Source: CAZGZD01 sp964401915
GTDB lineage: Bacteria > Patescibacteriota > Microgenomatia > UBA1406 > GWC2-37-13
Assembly: GCA_964401915.1 (NCBI GenBank)
Contig: CAYOAI010000001.1
Coordinates: 1-64,000, forward strand
DNA: 64,000 nucleotides
Direction: 5' to 3'
Shown piece by piece: positions 50,982-59,871 of the stretch; within the stretch, counting starts at the first letter, position 1; the number at the start of each line of letters is the position of its first letter. The notes below the pieces were generated by a model that was given only the letters and a program-made list of their open reading frames with translations, did no database searches and was not told the origin of the DNA. A program made the position numbers and the translations under genes.

Positions 50982-53276
50982 TTAATTTTTGGAAAGTGTG
51001 AATATAAAAATTTTATCAGTGTTAAGAGATGTATTATAGAAAATTCTATTATCTTTTACAAGTGGGGAAAAATTCTGATTGGTAAGCGCGGTATTTTGAG
51101 GCAGAAGTATCTCAAGGACGAAGTCTGAATTCTTGGACCCTATCTGTTTTTGCACGACGAGTTGATATGTATTTATACCTTTTTTAAGTCTTTGTGGTAG
51201 GCGATAGGTAATACGTACCTCTGTTGTTTTTTGCGGTGGAATTGTGAGAAAAAATCCAACTGTTTTGTAATTACTTTCTACCTCGTCATATTCTGTGATC
51301 GGACTCTCGTTCTGGGTAATTTTTTGTACCTGTGCGCCAGTTGGGATGAGTAGTTGGAAATAATTCTTATACTCGCCCCCTGGAAACACACCCTGTATTG
51401 ATTCATTTTTGAAGCTTACTCGGAGCTCATTTTCGATTTTTCCCGAGTCTTGAATGATGACGCGATGAGTAACCAGTCGACTGACATAAAAATTAGCTTT
51501 ATTGACACCCAGGTTGGCATCGATTGGGAAGATGAAGTCATTGATGCAGGACCCATCTGGGACTTGGTCGGAACAAGTAGGTGTGATAAGCCGACCGGAC
51601 CACTGGAGCTTATTGATATCCTGAGCAATTTGTCTGTCATCAAATGCCAGAACCATCTGCTTCTCGTCAAGAGATTTTTTGATAGCTGCGGCATAGGGAA
51701 TTAGCGGTGCGTCTTCAATATTCACTATCAGATATTTGGCAACAGCCCCAAGAAATGTCTTTTTTTTGGTAGAGCCTGGGAAAAAATCCTGCTCGGAGTG
51801 AGTCTGCGCTTTAATGTAGAAGTTGTCCGCAGTTACGGTCTCTCCAAAGTCTGGTAGATATATTGTCCCATATGCTCCCAGAAGGTTTTGTACGGCTGAT
51901 GTCGTCAGAAGCATACTGCCTGCAAAGTCTGGAAGATCCATCTCTTTTTTTAGAAAGTATTTGGCTTTTTGGTAGTTGTCAAAAAAATCAGGGGAGAATG
52001 CGCTGTCTCGTAGAAACCAATGGGGTTGATGTAGGTATTTTTTGATCGGTGTTGGTGGCTCTACATGGGCCACGAGCTGGCCATCTGCATCGTACACATC
52101 ATAAATACGGATATCTTGGATGCTAAGATCACGCACCGTGAGTGTGCCAAATGATCCGATAAATCCACCACCAGGTCTAAGTTCCATATTATTGGCAAAA
52201 AGGAGAAGGTACGTCTTTTCTGAGTCACGGGCTAATATCGAGTCAAGATATGGGATTGTCTGCTCAAATTTCGAAAGTGTGTCTTGAGCAACGCCTACTT
52301 GTTCGCGCAGTCGTGTAAGCCGCTCTCCTGTCGCTGGCAGTTTTTGATAAAGAGTTGTGAGATCAGTACGCATGGAGTGAATATTTTGACCAAGTATCTG
52401 TAGTCTTAATATGAGGTTTTGTTTCTCTTCGGCAGTTTTATTCTTGTTGAATACAAGCTGCGCAATGTGGCTCACATTTTCTTCAAGCCTGAAGCTTGAG
52501 TCAAGTATGGTAGAGGCTTTCTCTTCTGTCTCAAATAGATTGTCGGGCGTAAGCGCAAGAGAAAGAAAAAGATACACTGGTCGAGCAGGAGCGTAGAGAA
52601 ATCGAGCGATTTTTAGAGTTCTTTTTGCTCCGTTTAGTGTATTTTTTGAAGCCTCAATGCGTTGTTTTTTAAGCTGCATTGCTGATTGGTATATGAGTCC
52701 TCCTGAGATGATAAGCGGTATAATAAAGCTCAGATGTACGATAAGAAATATCCCGACAACTGTGCGAATGATAAATTTGCGGGTTGTGTACTTTTGCCAG
52801 TTGAATGAGAATTTTCGGGCACTTCTGGGCGTTTTTTTTACTGTCGCAGCAGGCATAAGATGCTGAATATTCAGAAATAACTCAGCGCTACTTGAAAGAC
52901 TGAACCATAAGATTTTTTCAGCATCACTATCACTTATACGGGGGGTAGTAAGGAGGATGACCTTGACATCGTCAATCTTATTCTCCGCCAGATACGCGTG
53001 GACTTGATTGGCTGATGCTTTTTGTCCGATAAAGATAAAAATTATCACCTGTCCTTCTGTCCTTTTTTCTAAAAGACTTCGGACTCCGGTCTGATTTACG
53101 AGGAATAGATAATCAAAGTTTCCAAGTCTTTGGGGGAATTGTGAGGATATGAATATCTCGATGCCAGAATCATTTTTTTTAAGCTCAGTCTTTAGACGAG
53201 CGGCAAGACCAAAAGATGTCGGGTCGACTATGAGGACTGACTGTTTCTTTTCAAGTGTTTCTGTAACAAGCTGCAT
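50982..53276 (-). CDS. DUF4012 membrane protein with an extra N-terminal cytoplasmic domain
   Basis: 764 residues. The N-terminal ~165 residues look like a Rossmann-type domain without its nucleotide loop (SVLIVDPTSFGLAARL; FDYLFLVNQTGV), then one membrane helix (about 180-205). The rest is extracytoplasmic DUF4012, with the family's YLLLFANNMELRPGGGFIGS and the LxxPDFxxYxx-type stretch DFFDNYQKAKYFL. DUF4012 proteins are common in Patescibacteria and Actinobacteria surface loci; their function is unknown. It starts 29 bases from the divergent nucleotidyltransferase-fold gene and is followed by rplY. Confidence 0.85.
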   Translation of the reverse strand: MQLVTETLEKKQSVLIVDPTSFGLAARLKTELKKNDSGIEIFISSQFPQRLGNFDYLFLVNQTGVRSLLEKRTEGQVIIFIFIGQKASANQVHAYLAENKIDDVKVILLTTPRISDSDAEKILWFSLSSSAELFLNIQHLMPAATVKKTPRSARKFSFNWQKYTTRKFIIRTVVGIFLIVHLSFIIPLIISGGLIYQSAMQLKKQRIEASKNTLNGAKRTLKIARFLYAPARPVYLFLSLALTPDNLFETEEKASTILDSSFRLEENVSHIAQLVFNKNKTAEEKQNLILRLQILGQNIHSMRTDLTTLYQKLPATGERLTRLREQVGVAQDTLSKFEQTIPYLDSILARDSEKTYLLLFANNMELRPGGGFIGSFGTLTVRDLSIQDIRIYDVYDADGQLVAHVEPPTPIKKYLHQPHWFLRDSAFSPDFFDNYQKAKYFLKKEMDLPDFAGSMLLTTSAVQNLLGAYGTIYLPDFGETVTADNFYIKAQTHSEQDFFPGSTKKKTFLGAVAKYLIVNIEDAPLIPYAAAIKKSLDEKQMVLAFDDRQIAQDINKLQWSGRLITPTCSDQVPDGSCINDFIFPIDANLGVNKANFYVSRLVTHRVIIQDSGKIENELRVSFKNESIQGVFPGGEYKNYFQLLIPTGAQVQKITQNESPITEYDEVESNYKTVGFFLTIPPQKTTEVRITYRLPQRLKKGINTYQLVVQKQIGSKNSDFVLEILLPQNTALTNQNFSPLVKDNRIFYNTSLNTDKIFIFTLSKN

Positions 53277-53292
53277 AGTATATATACTATAG

Positions 53293-53298
53293 TATAAT
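53293..53298 (+). promoter_or_regulatory. -10 element for the gene at 53305
   Basis: A perfect TATAAT, 6 bases before ATG 53305, in a 28-bp AT-rich gap between divergent genes. It predicts a leaderless message. Confidence 0.5.
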
Positions 53299-53304
53299 GT
53301 TTTG

Positions 53305-53802
53305 ATGCCAAAGGCGTATCCTACTCCATCTAATAAAATATATTCATGGACTGATTTTAAAAAGCAAAAGGTTGATCCCCGAAGGTCAAGGATATTGGTT
53401 GGCGGGTGCTTTGATCTTTTGCATTATGGTCATGTGCGCTTCTTAGAAGAAGCGCGTGCATTGGAAGATATTCTTATTGTGGCGATAGAGTCCGATGAAT
53501 TTATAATAAAAAGCAAGAAGAGAAAACCTATTCATACCCAGGCTGAGCGCGCCCACAATTTAGCGGCACTTATGGCCGTTGATTATATAATCACTCTTCC
53601 TTATTTGACGACAGATCAAAAATATAGGCAACTCGTCGTAGATATTCATCCGTCAACAATTGCCGTCACAGTAGGCGATCCCCAAATCCAAAATAAAAAA
53701 GCACATGGGAAGCTTATTGGAGCATCTGTCGTCTCACTTCCACACTACAAGAAATTTGCAAGTTCACACATATCTCGTAATGCGTCTATTTATCGCGATT
53801 GA
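53305..53802 (+). CDS. Cytidylyltransferase-fold nucleotidyltransferase (RfaE/TagD-like)
   Basis: 165 residues. The HxGH motif occurs as FDLLHYGHVRFLEEA near residue 40, typical of cytidylyltransferases such as TagD, RfaE and FAD synthetases, which join a nucleotide to a phosphorylated alcohol or sugar. IVAIESDEFIIKSKKRKPI corresponds to the second conserved block, while the ISxT-type motif is not clear. It could make an ADP- or CDP-activated sugar or alcohol for the surface glycan, though that is inference. Its end overlaps the next gene by 23 bases. Confidence 0.8.
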   Translation: MPKAYPTPSNKIYSWTDFKKQKVDPRRSRILVGGCFDLLHYGHVRFLEEARALEDILIVAIESDEFIIKSKKRKPIHTQAERAHNLAALMAVDYIITLPYLTTDQKYRQLVVDIHPSTIAVTVGDPQIQNKKAHGKLIGASVVSLPHYKKFASSHISRNASIYRD

Positions 53803-54322
53803 TATTCCAAGTGCGGAGAAAGCAAAGATTGCTGCTGATCTTGTAGAGCTTAAGAAAGATTACAGAGATTTTCGGTGGGTGGCGGCTGCCAACTACCATA
53901 TCACGCTGCATTTCTTGGGAGAAGTGCCAGAAGGGGAGCTCAAGCCACTTATTTCACATATTGAAAATACAATATTTGATGCTCGATCTTTTTATCTCTA
54001 TGCTCTGCACGGCGGAATATTCATTCGCAACAAAATCACTCTTTATCTTGAGTTTCAGAAAAATCGAGAGCTTACGGCACTTGTAGACGCAGTACGCACT
54101 ATACAGACTCCACATCAAAATAACCACAAAATCTTTATACCGCATCTTACTCTGGCGAGGTACAAAATTCCATCAAAGCAACAGTATCTGTTAATAAAGA
54201 AAAAATTCAATAAGTTCGTACCAGATACGTCATTTGAGGTAAGCAAGATCTATCTTTTCAGTAGTACTCTCAATGAGAAGACTCCAGAGTATACGAAAGT
54301 AGCTGAATTTGAGCTTCACTGA
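53780..54322 (+). CDS. thpR: RNA 2',3'-cyclic phosphodiesterase (ThpR/LigT-like)
   Basis: 180 residues with the two HxT/S motifs of the 2H phosphoesterase family: HITLHFLG near residue 38 and HLTLARYK near 124. The protein opens 2',3'-cyclic phosphates at RNA ends; the same fold is found in tRNA-ligase-related enzymes. ATG 53780 starts at MRLFIAIDIP, the conserved first strand. It overlaps the preceding gene by 23 bases, so translation is likely coupled. The stop is UGA. Confidence 0.92.
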   Translation: MRLFIAIDIPSAEKAKIAADLVELKKDYRDFRWVAAANYHITLHFLGEVPEGELKPLISHIENTIFDARSFYLYALHGGIFIRNKITLYLEFQKNRELTALVDAVRTIQTPHQNNHKIFIPHLTLARYKIPSKQQYLLIKKKFNKFVPDTSFEVSKIYLFSSTLNEKTPEYTKVAEFELH

Positions 54323-54343
54323 GGCTTATTCAGAAGTAAGTCC

Positions 54344-54373
54344 CTTAAGGGTTCGGATCCCCTCATTCACCCA
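54344..54373 (+). pseudogene. Possible tRNA 3'-end remnant (T-arm and acceptor)
   Basis: AAGGG-TTCGGAT-CCCCT looks like a T-arm with one mismatch, followed by CATTCACCCA, which resembles an acceptor 3' strand with CCA. I find no matching 5' half upstream, so it is not a working tRNA. It may be a leftover of a tRNA-end repeat like those at 28413 and 31323, or chance. Confidence 0.3.
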
Positions 54374-54440
54374 TCTTTATTTTAGATTATTGTAAAGATC
54401 TATATTAAAAAGTTGAAGGGGGGGTGATTCTGATATCTGT

Positions 54441-55655
54441 TCACGATTTACTTTGTGGAGCTTTTCGTTGAATTAAAATTTTAAAACTACCGGCGCCAAC
54501 GGCATTCCCCAAATCGCTTACCAATGTTGCAGCATAACGTGAGGGATATTGTGAACGACGATCTCTATCATCGACATCTGCTCGTTTGAGACGACGATTT
54601 AGTTGCATAAAATTATGGTTCTCAAGAAATCTTCTCTGATCGCCATAATATACTGTCTCAAGTCCTACTTCCTGTCCATATCTTTGAAGTGCATCAAAAT
54701 CCACATCGGATGTAATATCTACTTTCCCAGGAAACTCTAATATGTCAAATTCATCAGCTTTTTTACCTGGCATATATCCTCTTATCTGCCCGAGGGCACG
54801 ATGTTCGTCTTTTGTGCCTCCATAATCTATGGTAATCACAAAACCCTCCTCTAACGCATGTGCAACCTGTTGTATCCATCTAATAGCGTTGAGATTTACG
54901 TATTGTACTTTACCATCTTTTAATTCTTCTGGCATTCCTTTGAGATACTCAAGAATACTTGGATCCGAAACTTCACCTTCAACGTAATGGAATTTGTGAT
55001 TCTCATCTACTTCTACATAAATCTCTTTAATTCCATCGGGTCGCTTAACAACCTTGTGAACAGGAAATGCATCTGGTAGTTCATTAGACACAAATACTCC
55101 TTTCACATCTCTCAATGGCAATTCGCTGGCTGAGCCTTCTATCCAGTTAATAGAGTGACCGCTCAAAGTAGTTTTCTGTTTTGATATTAAACCCGGGCTA
55201 TACTCAACTATAGTGTAGTTTACAGCTGGATCTAGAGCTGGATGTTCCGTATGAATTCTGTTTAGGATATCCTTGGCCATTGTTCCATTGCCCGCACCCA
55301 TTTCGACAATCGAGAATGAGCTTGGTTTTCCAGTCTCTTCCCACTGGGATTGAATTTCATCAGCCAACAAAGCGCCAAACGCTGGTGATATTTCGGGGCT
55401 TGTAACAAAATCGCCAGAGGGATCTATATTAGCTCTACCGGAAGCATAATATCCTCCATCACTTCCTCCATTATTACCCCGAGTATAAAGACTCGCCCCC
55501 ATAAAGTCCGCAAAGGTGATTCTTCCTTTATTTTGTAAAATAGCGCGTTCTATTTCTTCATGAACAGGATTAGCATGAGAATGTCCTTCATGTGGAGTTA
55601 TTTCTGGAGGTGGAGACGAAATAGATATTTCTCCCACTCCCGGACCATCACTCAT
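54441..55655 (-). CDS. SAM-dependent methyltransferase, MidA/NDUFAF7 family
   Basis: 404 residues from ATG 55655. The family layout is seen: ITFADFMGASLYTRG, GGYYASG, the SAM-binding loop FSIVEMGAGNGTMAKDIL, then YTIVEYSPGLISKQ, VSNELPDAFPVHKV and FVITIDYGG. NDUFAF7/MidA methylates an Arg of a complex I subunit in mitochondria. Bacterial members exist, but Patescibacteria generally lack complex I, so the target here is unknown. The N-terminal ~35 residues are Pro- and Ser-rich. Start 55655 is chosen because a -10 ends 6 bases earlier. Confidence 0.87.
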   Translation of the reverse strand: MSDGPGVGEISISSPPPEITPHEGHSHANPVHEEIERAILQNKGRITFADFMGASLYTRGNNGGSDGGYYASGRANIDPSGDFVTSPEISPAFGALLADEIQSQWEETGKPSSFSIVEMGAGNGTMAKDILNRIHTEHPALDPAVNYTIVEYSPGLISKQKTTLSGHSINWIEGSASELPLRDVKGVFVSNELPDAFPVHKVVKRPDGIKEIYVEVDENHKFHYVEGEVSDPSILEYLKGMPEELKDGKVQYVNLNAIRWIQQVAHALEEGFVITIDYGGTKDEHRALGQIRGYMPGKKADEFDILEFPGKVDITSDVDFDALQRYGQEVGLETVYYGDQRRFLENHNFMQLNRRLKRADVDDRDRRSQYPSRYAATLVSDLGNAVGAGSFKILIQRKAPQSKS

Positions 55656-55661
55656 AAATTT

Positions 55662-55691
55662 AGTATATAAAATAAGATTACAACTATTCAA
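55662..55691 (-). promoter_or_regulatory. Sigma-70 promoter of the MidA-like gene
   Basis: Minus strand: TTGAAT (55691-55686), 18-base spacer, TATACT (55667-55662), 6 bases before ATG 55655. Both hexamers are good, so this is one of the best cases for a leaderless start. Confidence 0.65.
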
Positions 55692-55811
55692 GTTGTATGT
55701 GAAAGACTTTGGTGCCTTTTTCTCACAATAGCACTATCAACTTAACGTCGACACTCTTCTTCCCTCAAACCATCCCTCATTTGAATACCAAAATCATCCG
55801 GCCAGTCATCC

Positions 55812-56102
55812 CTAAAAGATAAAGTAGAGCGCGACTTCAACCGCGATGATCATTGTGACAAGCACAATGCTTTTTTTGAAGTCACGGATAAAGTACTTGC
55901 GGAGCTTGATATCTTCTCCAAATGCTGACACTGTAGTGGCTTTTACTGGATTTTGATGTTTGGCGGATACTTTAGAATGAGTTGGAGTAGTAGTACTGCG
56001 CGTAATTTCGGGTACACGGATATGGACATGCTGTCCGTGTTCAAGAGCGTGAATCTTGTGTTCAAGCGCCCGCATCTTTTGCTTTTTAGTCTTTTTTCCC
56101 AT
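55812..56102 (-). CDS. Small membrane protein, basic N-terminus and C-terminal helix, 96 residues
   Basis: A very basic N-terminal third (MGKKTKKQKMRALEHKIHAL) may bind RNA, ribosomes or membrane lipids; a Thr/Ser-rich middle precedes one membrane helix at the C-terminus (IVLVTMIIAVEVALYFIF). It looks like a tail-anchored protein with its bulk in the cytoplasm. I do not recognise a family. It has the clearest Shine-Dalgarno in the window, AAAGGTGAT, about 5 bases before the ATG. It diverges from the DUF4446 gene. Confidence 0.7.
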   Translation of the reverse strand: MGKKTKKQKMRALEHKIHALEHGQHVHIRVPEITRSTTTPTHSKVSAKHQNPVKATTVSAFGEDIKLRKYFIRDFKKSIVLVTMIIAVEVALYFIF

Positions 56103-56130
56103 AGCTTATCACCTTTGTAATTCAATCATA

Positions 56131-56159
56131 TTGACAGCAATTTGTAAAGTGTTTACAAT
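56131..56159 (+). promoter_or_regulatory. Sigma-70 promoter of the DUF4446 gene
   Basis: TTGACA (56131-56136), 17-base spacer, TACAAT (56154-56159). ATG 56169 follows after 9 bases, so the leader is at most 2-3 bases. This is the strongest promoter paired with a near-leaderless start. Confidence 0.75.
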
Positions 56160-56168
56160 GATCTCACG

Positions 56169-56618
56169 ATGATTATTTATGGAGCCATGGCTTTTATTGT
56201 TGTCTGGCTCGCTACCTTGAGCTTTTTCCTTTACAAGACACGTCGCCACTACCTTACACTGGTCACTCATACGAAAAAGCACACAATAGAGGGAATTCTT
56301 GATCAGTTGGTCGCAGATGATACGCACTTAACTGACAAGATCGACACAATTGGCAAAGAGCTGAGTCGAGTAGCTGCTGAGCAGACTGGGCATTTTCAAA
56401 AAGTCGGGGTTGTCCGCTTCAACCCATTCGGTAGATCAGGCGGGGGGGAGCAAAGCTTTGTTCTGGCACTGCTTGATAAAAAAAATAGCGGAATTGTACT
56501 GAACTTTATTAGTACGCATGAGGGGCTGCGCGTATATACAAAAGAAGTCGCCGAAGGCGCGGGACGTGGAGTACAGCTTTCTGAGGAAGAGAAAAAGGCT
56601 ATTGCAACAAGCACATAA
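56169..56618 (+). CDS. DUF4446 family protein
   Basis: 149 residues: an N-terminal membrane helix (about 3-21), a helical linker (about 25-75), and the DUF4446 domain (about 75-145) with GVVRFNPFGRSGGGEQSFVLALLD and GIVLNFISTHEGLRVYTKEV, each given here in part. The family occurs next to DNA-maintenance and secretion genes in Firmicutes and Patescibacteria and has no known role. It has its own strong promoter and almost no leader, and it diverges from a small membrane protein gene. Confidence 0.92.
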   Translation: MIIYGAMAFIVVWLATLSFFLYKTRRHYLTLVTHTKKHTIEGILDQLVADDTHLTDKIDTIGKELSRVAAEQTGHFQKVGVVRFNPFGRSGGGEQSFVLALLDKKNSGIVLNFISTHEGLRVYTKEVAEGAGRGVQLSEEEKKAIATST

Positions 56619-56720
56619 TATATTTTCGGCAAGTATTTATTGATAGCTGTATAAAAAAAGGTTCGCTTGTTTTGTAAAAAGAATTACTTTATTATGTATT
56701 AATTACGCAAAAATTCTGAT

Positions 56721-57848
56721 ATGTCCAAAAAATTAACGATCATATTTGCCCTCATTTTTTTTGTAGTATCTGGGGGTCTTTCATACTTTTTGTTTGCACA
56801 ACACGCAAAGATCGAGGAGCAAAAGATTCTTGCAAATCCAGATGCTGGACCAAAGACTGAGGAATGTCCAATGAATGGCAAGCTTATGACTCGTGGTCAA
56901 AGACAGATCTGGGAAAAACACCGGCCAATGGGAGTCATGGTCGAGAATCACACCGAGGCTCGTCCGCAGTCTGGGCTTTCAAACTCAGATGTAATCTACG
57001 AGGCTGTTGCAGAAGGCGGAATTACACGTTTTTTGAATATATTTTATTGTGACAATGCTCCTCTTATTGGGCCTGTTCGATCAGCCCGTATCTATTTTCT
57101 TCGTATTCTTGAAGGATATGGAGCGTATCCTTTGTATGCCCATGTTGGAGGAGCCAATACTCCAGGACCAGCCGATGCACTTGGTGAGATCGTGGATCTT
57201 GGATGGAATAACTACAATGATATGAACCAGTTCTCAGTGCCGTTCCCCATATACTATCGTGATTATGATAGGCTTCCAGGTGTCGCTACTGAGCACACCA
57301 TGTATGCCTCGACGGCAAAGCTGTGGGACTACGCAAAAGAAAATAGACATCTTACTGAAAAAGATAAAGATGGCAAGTCATGGGATGCAGCATTCACTCC
57401 ATGGAAGTTCAAAGATGATGCAAAAAGCACAGAGCGAGGAGATGTAGCAGTAATTTCATTTGGCTTTTGGGCGCAGTTTGAAAGCGATTATGGAGTGAAA
57501 TGGGCATATGACAAGGAATCCAATACCTACAGTCGCTCCAATGGCGGCAAGCCTCACCTTGATAAAAATACTGGCAAGCAGCTCACAGCTAAAGATGTCG
57601 TCGTCGTTTTTGCTGATGAGTCAGTCGCGCATGATGGGTATGAGGATGGGCAGCACTTACTCTACGACATAGTTGGCACAGGAGAAGCCCTGGTATTTCA
57701 GGACGGTCATGTCATAAAAGCATCATGGAGTAAGAAGGACGATAAGACTATGATGAGATTTAAGGACAAGTCGGGTAGTGAGATCTCTCTCGTTCGAGGA
57801 AAAGTCTGGGTTGAGATACTTCCAACGGGCAACAAAGTGACGTATTAA
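56721..57848 (+). CDS. DUF3048 domain lipoprotein-like protein (YerB-like)
   Basis: 375 residues. An N-terminal hydrophobic segment (about 5-25) anchors it; no lipobox Cys is seen at the cleavage point, so it may be a simple membrane anchor. Family blocks: RPMGVMVENHTEARPQSGLS, VIYEAVAEGGITRFLNIF, PVRSARIYFLRIL and the C-terminal half with RSNGGKPHLDKNTGK. DUF3048 (YerB) proteins are found in Firmicutes and Patescibacteria. Function is unknown; an extracellular role is likely from the anchor. Confidence 0.9.
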   Translation: MSKKLTIIFALIFFVVSGGLSYFLFAQHAKIEEQKILANPDAGPKTEECPMNGKLMTRGQRQIWEKHRPMGVMVENHTEARPQSGLSNSDVIYEAVAEGGITRFLNIFYCDNAPLIGPVRSARIYFLRILEGYGAYPLYAHVGGANTPGPADALGEIVDLGWNNYNDMNQFSVPFPIYYRDYDRLPGVATEHTMYASTAKLWDYAKENRHLTEKDKDGKSWDAAFTPWKFKDDAKSTERGDVAVISFGFWAQFESDYGVKWAYDKESNTYSRSNGGKPHLDKNTGKQLTAKDVVVVFADESVAHDGYEDGQHLLYDIVGTGEALVFQDGHVIKASWSKKDDKTMMRFKDKSGSEISLVRGKVWVEILPTGNKVTY

Positions 57849-57943
57849 AACACCCGGTCTTTAGTCGCTGAAAATTCCTCTTTTTTATTCTCAATGTCTG
57901 CTACAATAGTTGTGATAATTTGAACAATCATAGCTAATATCTT

Positions 57944-58519
57944 ATGTTGACACATATAATTCCGTCCAAGACTCGCCGCAAAATCTTAGCTCTTTTTTTC
58001 CAGAATCTTGAGACTCCATATTACCTGCGCCGAGTGGTCCGAGAGGTAGATGAGGAGGTAAACGCCGTCAAGCGTGAGCTTGATATTCTGGAAGGTGAAA
58101 AAGTTCTTATTCGAGAGAGGCGGCTTAATAAAGTATTCTATTCGATTAATAAGCATTACGCGCTATACGATGAGTTTCTACGAATTTTTACTAAGATGGG
58201 TTCATTGGCAACAGCAGTCTATAAGAATCTTCCTAAGCTTGGTAAGGTCAAATTCATTGCCCTATCAACCAAATTTGCCAAAAAACAAGTCATTGGAGAA
58301 GACGAGGTCTATATGTTGATTGTGGGGATTGTTGTCGTACCTGAGATTGCCTCAATTGTTACAGGAGTGGAGGCTGAATTTGGTCGGGAGATAAACTATA
58401 CTGCAATGGCAGATGAAGAATTTGTCTTTCGAAAGCGCAACAATGATCCTTTTATCTGGCGTTTCTTGCGGCAACCCAAGGTAATGTTAGTTGGTTCTGA
58501 GGATGATCTTTTGAAATGA
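57944..58519 (+). CDS. Winged-helix regulator fused to a degenerate nucleotidyltransferase-like domain
   Basis: 191 residues. The N-terminal ~75 residues form an ArsR/MarR-like winged helix (KTRRKILALFF; YYLRRVVREVDEEVNAVKREL; the wing near IRERRLNKVFY). The rest resembles the MNT-type nucleotidyltransferase of such regulators, with GREINYTAMADEEF and PKVMLVGSEDDL. The catalytic SDxD pattern is replaced by GEDEVYMLIVG, so it is probably not catalytic. The stop overlaps the secD start (ATGA), suggesting it controls or is co-expressed with secDF. Confidence 0.8.
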   Translation: MLTHIIPSKTRRKILALFFQNLETPYYLRRVVREVDEEVNAVKRELDILEGEKVLIRERRLNKVFYSINKHYALYDEFLRIFTKMGSLATAVYKNLPKLGKVKFIALSTKFAKKQVIGEDEVYMLIVGIVVVPEIASIVTGVEAEFGREINYTAMADEEFVFRKRNNDPFIWRFLRQPKVMLVGSEDDLLK

Positions 58520-59871
58520 AAATAATTCGTATCGCCCTCATCGCCCTTCTTCTGATTACCCTTATCTGGATTGATCTGCCTGAAAATACCCACATCAAAT
58601 TCTCCATAGGTCCAGTGAAGGTGGATCAAGTAGTGAATCCACTGGTCATCGATGCCACTGTATTTGGTCAGCCGATAAGACGTGAATTCAAGACTCGCTT
58701 GGGACTTGATTTACGAGGGGGAAGTCAGTTGATATTTGAGGCAGATACAAGCCGTGTCAAGGCGGCGGATCTCAAAGATGCGGTTGACTCAAGTCGAGAT
58801 ATTATCGAGAAGCGAGTGAATCTATATGGTGTGTCTGAGCCAGTTGTCCAGACAGTAAAGTCGGGCAATGTATATCGAATCACAGTGAGTCTTCCGGGGA
58901 TTACAAATGTCGCGCAGGCTGTAGCACTAATAGGAAAGACTGCCCAACTTTCATTCAAAGAGCAGAGCGCAGTTGAACAAAAACTTATTGCTTCGGGAAG
59001 CGGCACTATTGCTCTTCCCTCAAAAGACACTGGTATGTCGGGCAAGCACATCAAGAAAGCCAGCGTTACCTTTAATAGTCAAAATGGTGAACCAGAAGTA
59101 TCTCTTGAGTTCACCCCAGAAGGCAAAAAGCTGTTTGCCGAGATAACTCGCCGCAATGTGGGGAAGCCAGTCGGTATCTATATTGACAAATCGCTTCTAT
59201 CGGCGCCGGTCGTCCAACAGGAGATTGCTGATGGCAATGCTGTAATAACCGGTAAATTCACAACAGATGCGGCCAAGAATCTGGTCGTCTCGATAAATAG
59301 TGGAGCATTGCCTGTACCACTAAGACTTATCCAGCAGCAGCAGATTGGTCCATCGCTTGGTCGCGTTGAGGTACAAAAGAGTGTGATTGCCGGTATTATC
59401 GGACTGGCGATGGTCCTCATTTTTATGATTGGGTACTACGGGCGGCTTGGAGTCGTCGCTGCAATTGCACTGATTATCTATGGACTCATCACACTTGCCC
59501 TTTTTCGGGCAATTCCGATTGTGCTCACGCTACCGGGGGTTGCGGGCTTCTTACTATCAATTGGTATGGCGGTTGATACCAATATTCTTATATTTGAGCG
59601 GATCAAGGAGGAGCTCCGGAAAGGCAGATCTTTTGATGTGGCATTTAAGCTCGGATTTGGTCGCGCGATGGATGCGATAAAAGATGCCAATCTCACGACC
59701 TTGTTTGTCGCATTCATTCTCTTCAATCCTTTGAACTGGGAGTTTTTACCCCAGTTTGGACTCATTCGTGGATTTGCTGCAACTCTTATAGTTGGCGTAC
59801 TAACAAGCTTATTCACAGGAGTCGTAATCACTCAAAGGTTAATACCATTATTTTATAAACAAAAAGCATGA
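58516..59871 (+). CDS. secD: Protein translocase subunit SecD
   Basis: 451 residues. One N-terminal membrane helix (about 5-20), then the first periplasmic domain with RLGLDLRGGSQLIFE, the P1 head, and the C-terminal five-helix part with GRVEVQKSVIAGIIGLAMVL and VDTNILIFERIKEELRKG, quoted in part. SecD and SecF use the proton gradient to pull exported proteins out of SecYEG. It starts on the stop of the HTH gene and overlaps secF by 4 bases. Confidence 0.96.
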   Translation: MKIIRIALIALLLITLIWIDLPENTHIKFSIGPVKVDQVVNPLVIDATVFGQPIRREFKTRLGLDLRGGSQLIFEADTSRVKAADLKDAVDSSRDIIEKRVNLYGVSEPVVQTVKSGNVYRITVSLPGITNVAQAVALIGKTAQLSFKEQSAVEQKLIASGSGTIALPSKDTGMSGKHIKKASVTFNSQNGEPEVSLEFTPEGKKLFAEITRRNVGKPVGIYIDKSLLSAPVVQQEIADGNAVITGKFTTDAAKNLVVSINSGALPVPLRLIQQQQIGPSLGRVEVQKSVIAGIIGLAMVLIFMIGYYGRLGVVAAIALIIYGLITLALFRAIPIVLTLPGVAGFLLSIGMAVDTNILIFERIKEELRKGRSFDVAFKLGFGRAMDAIKDANLTTLFVAFILFNPLNWEFLPQFGLIRGFAATLIVGVLTSLFTGVVITQRLIPLFYKQKA

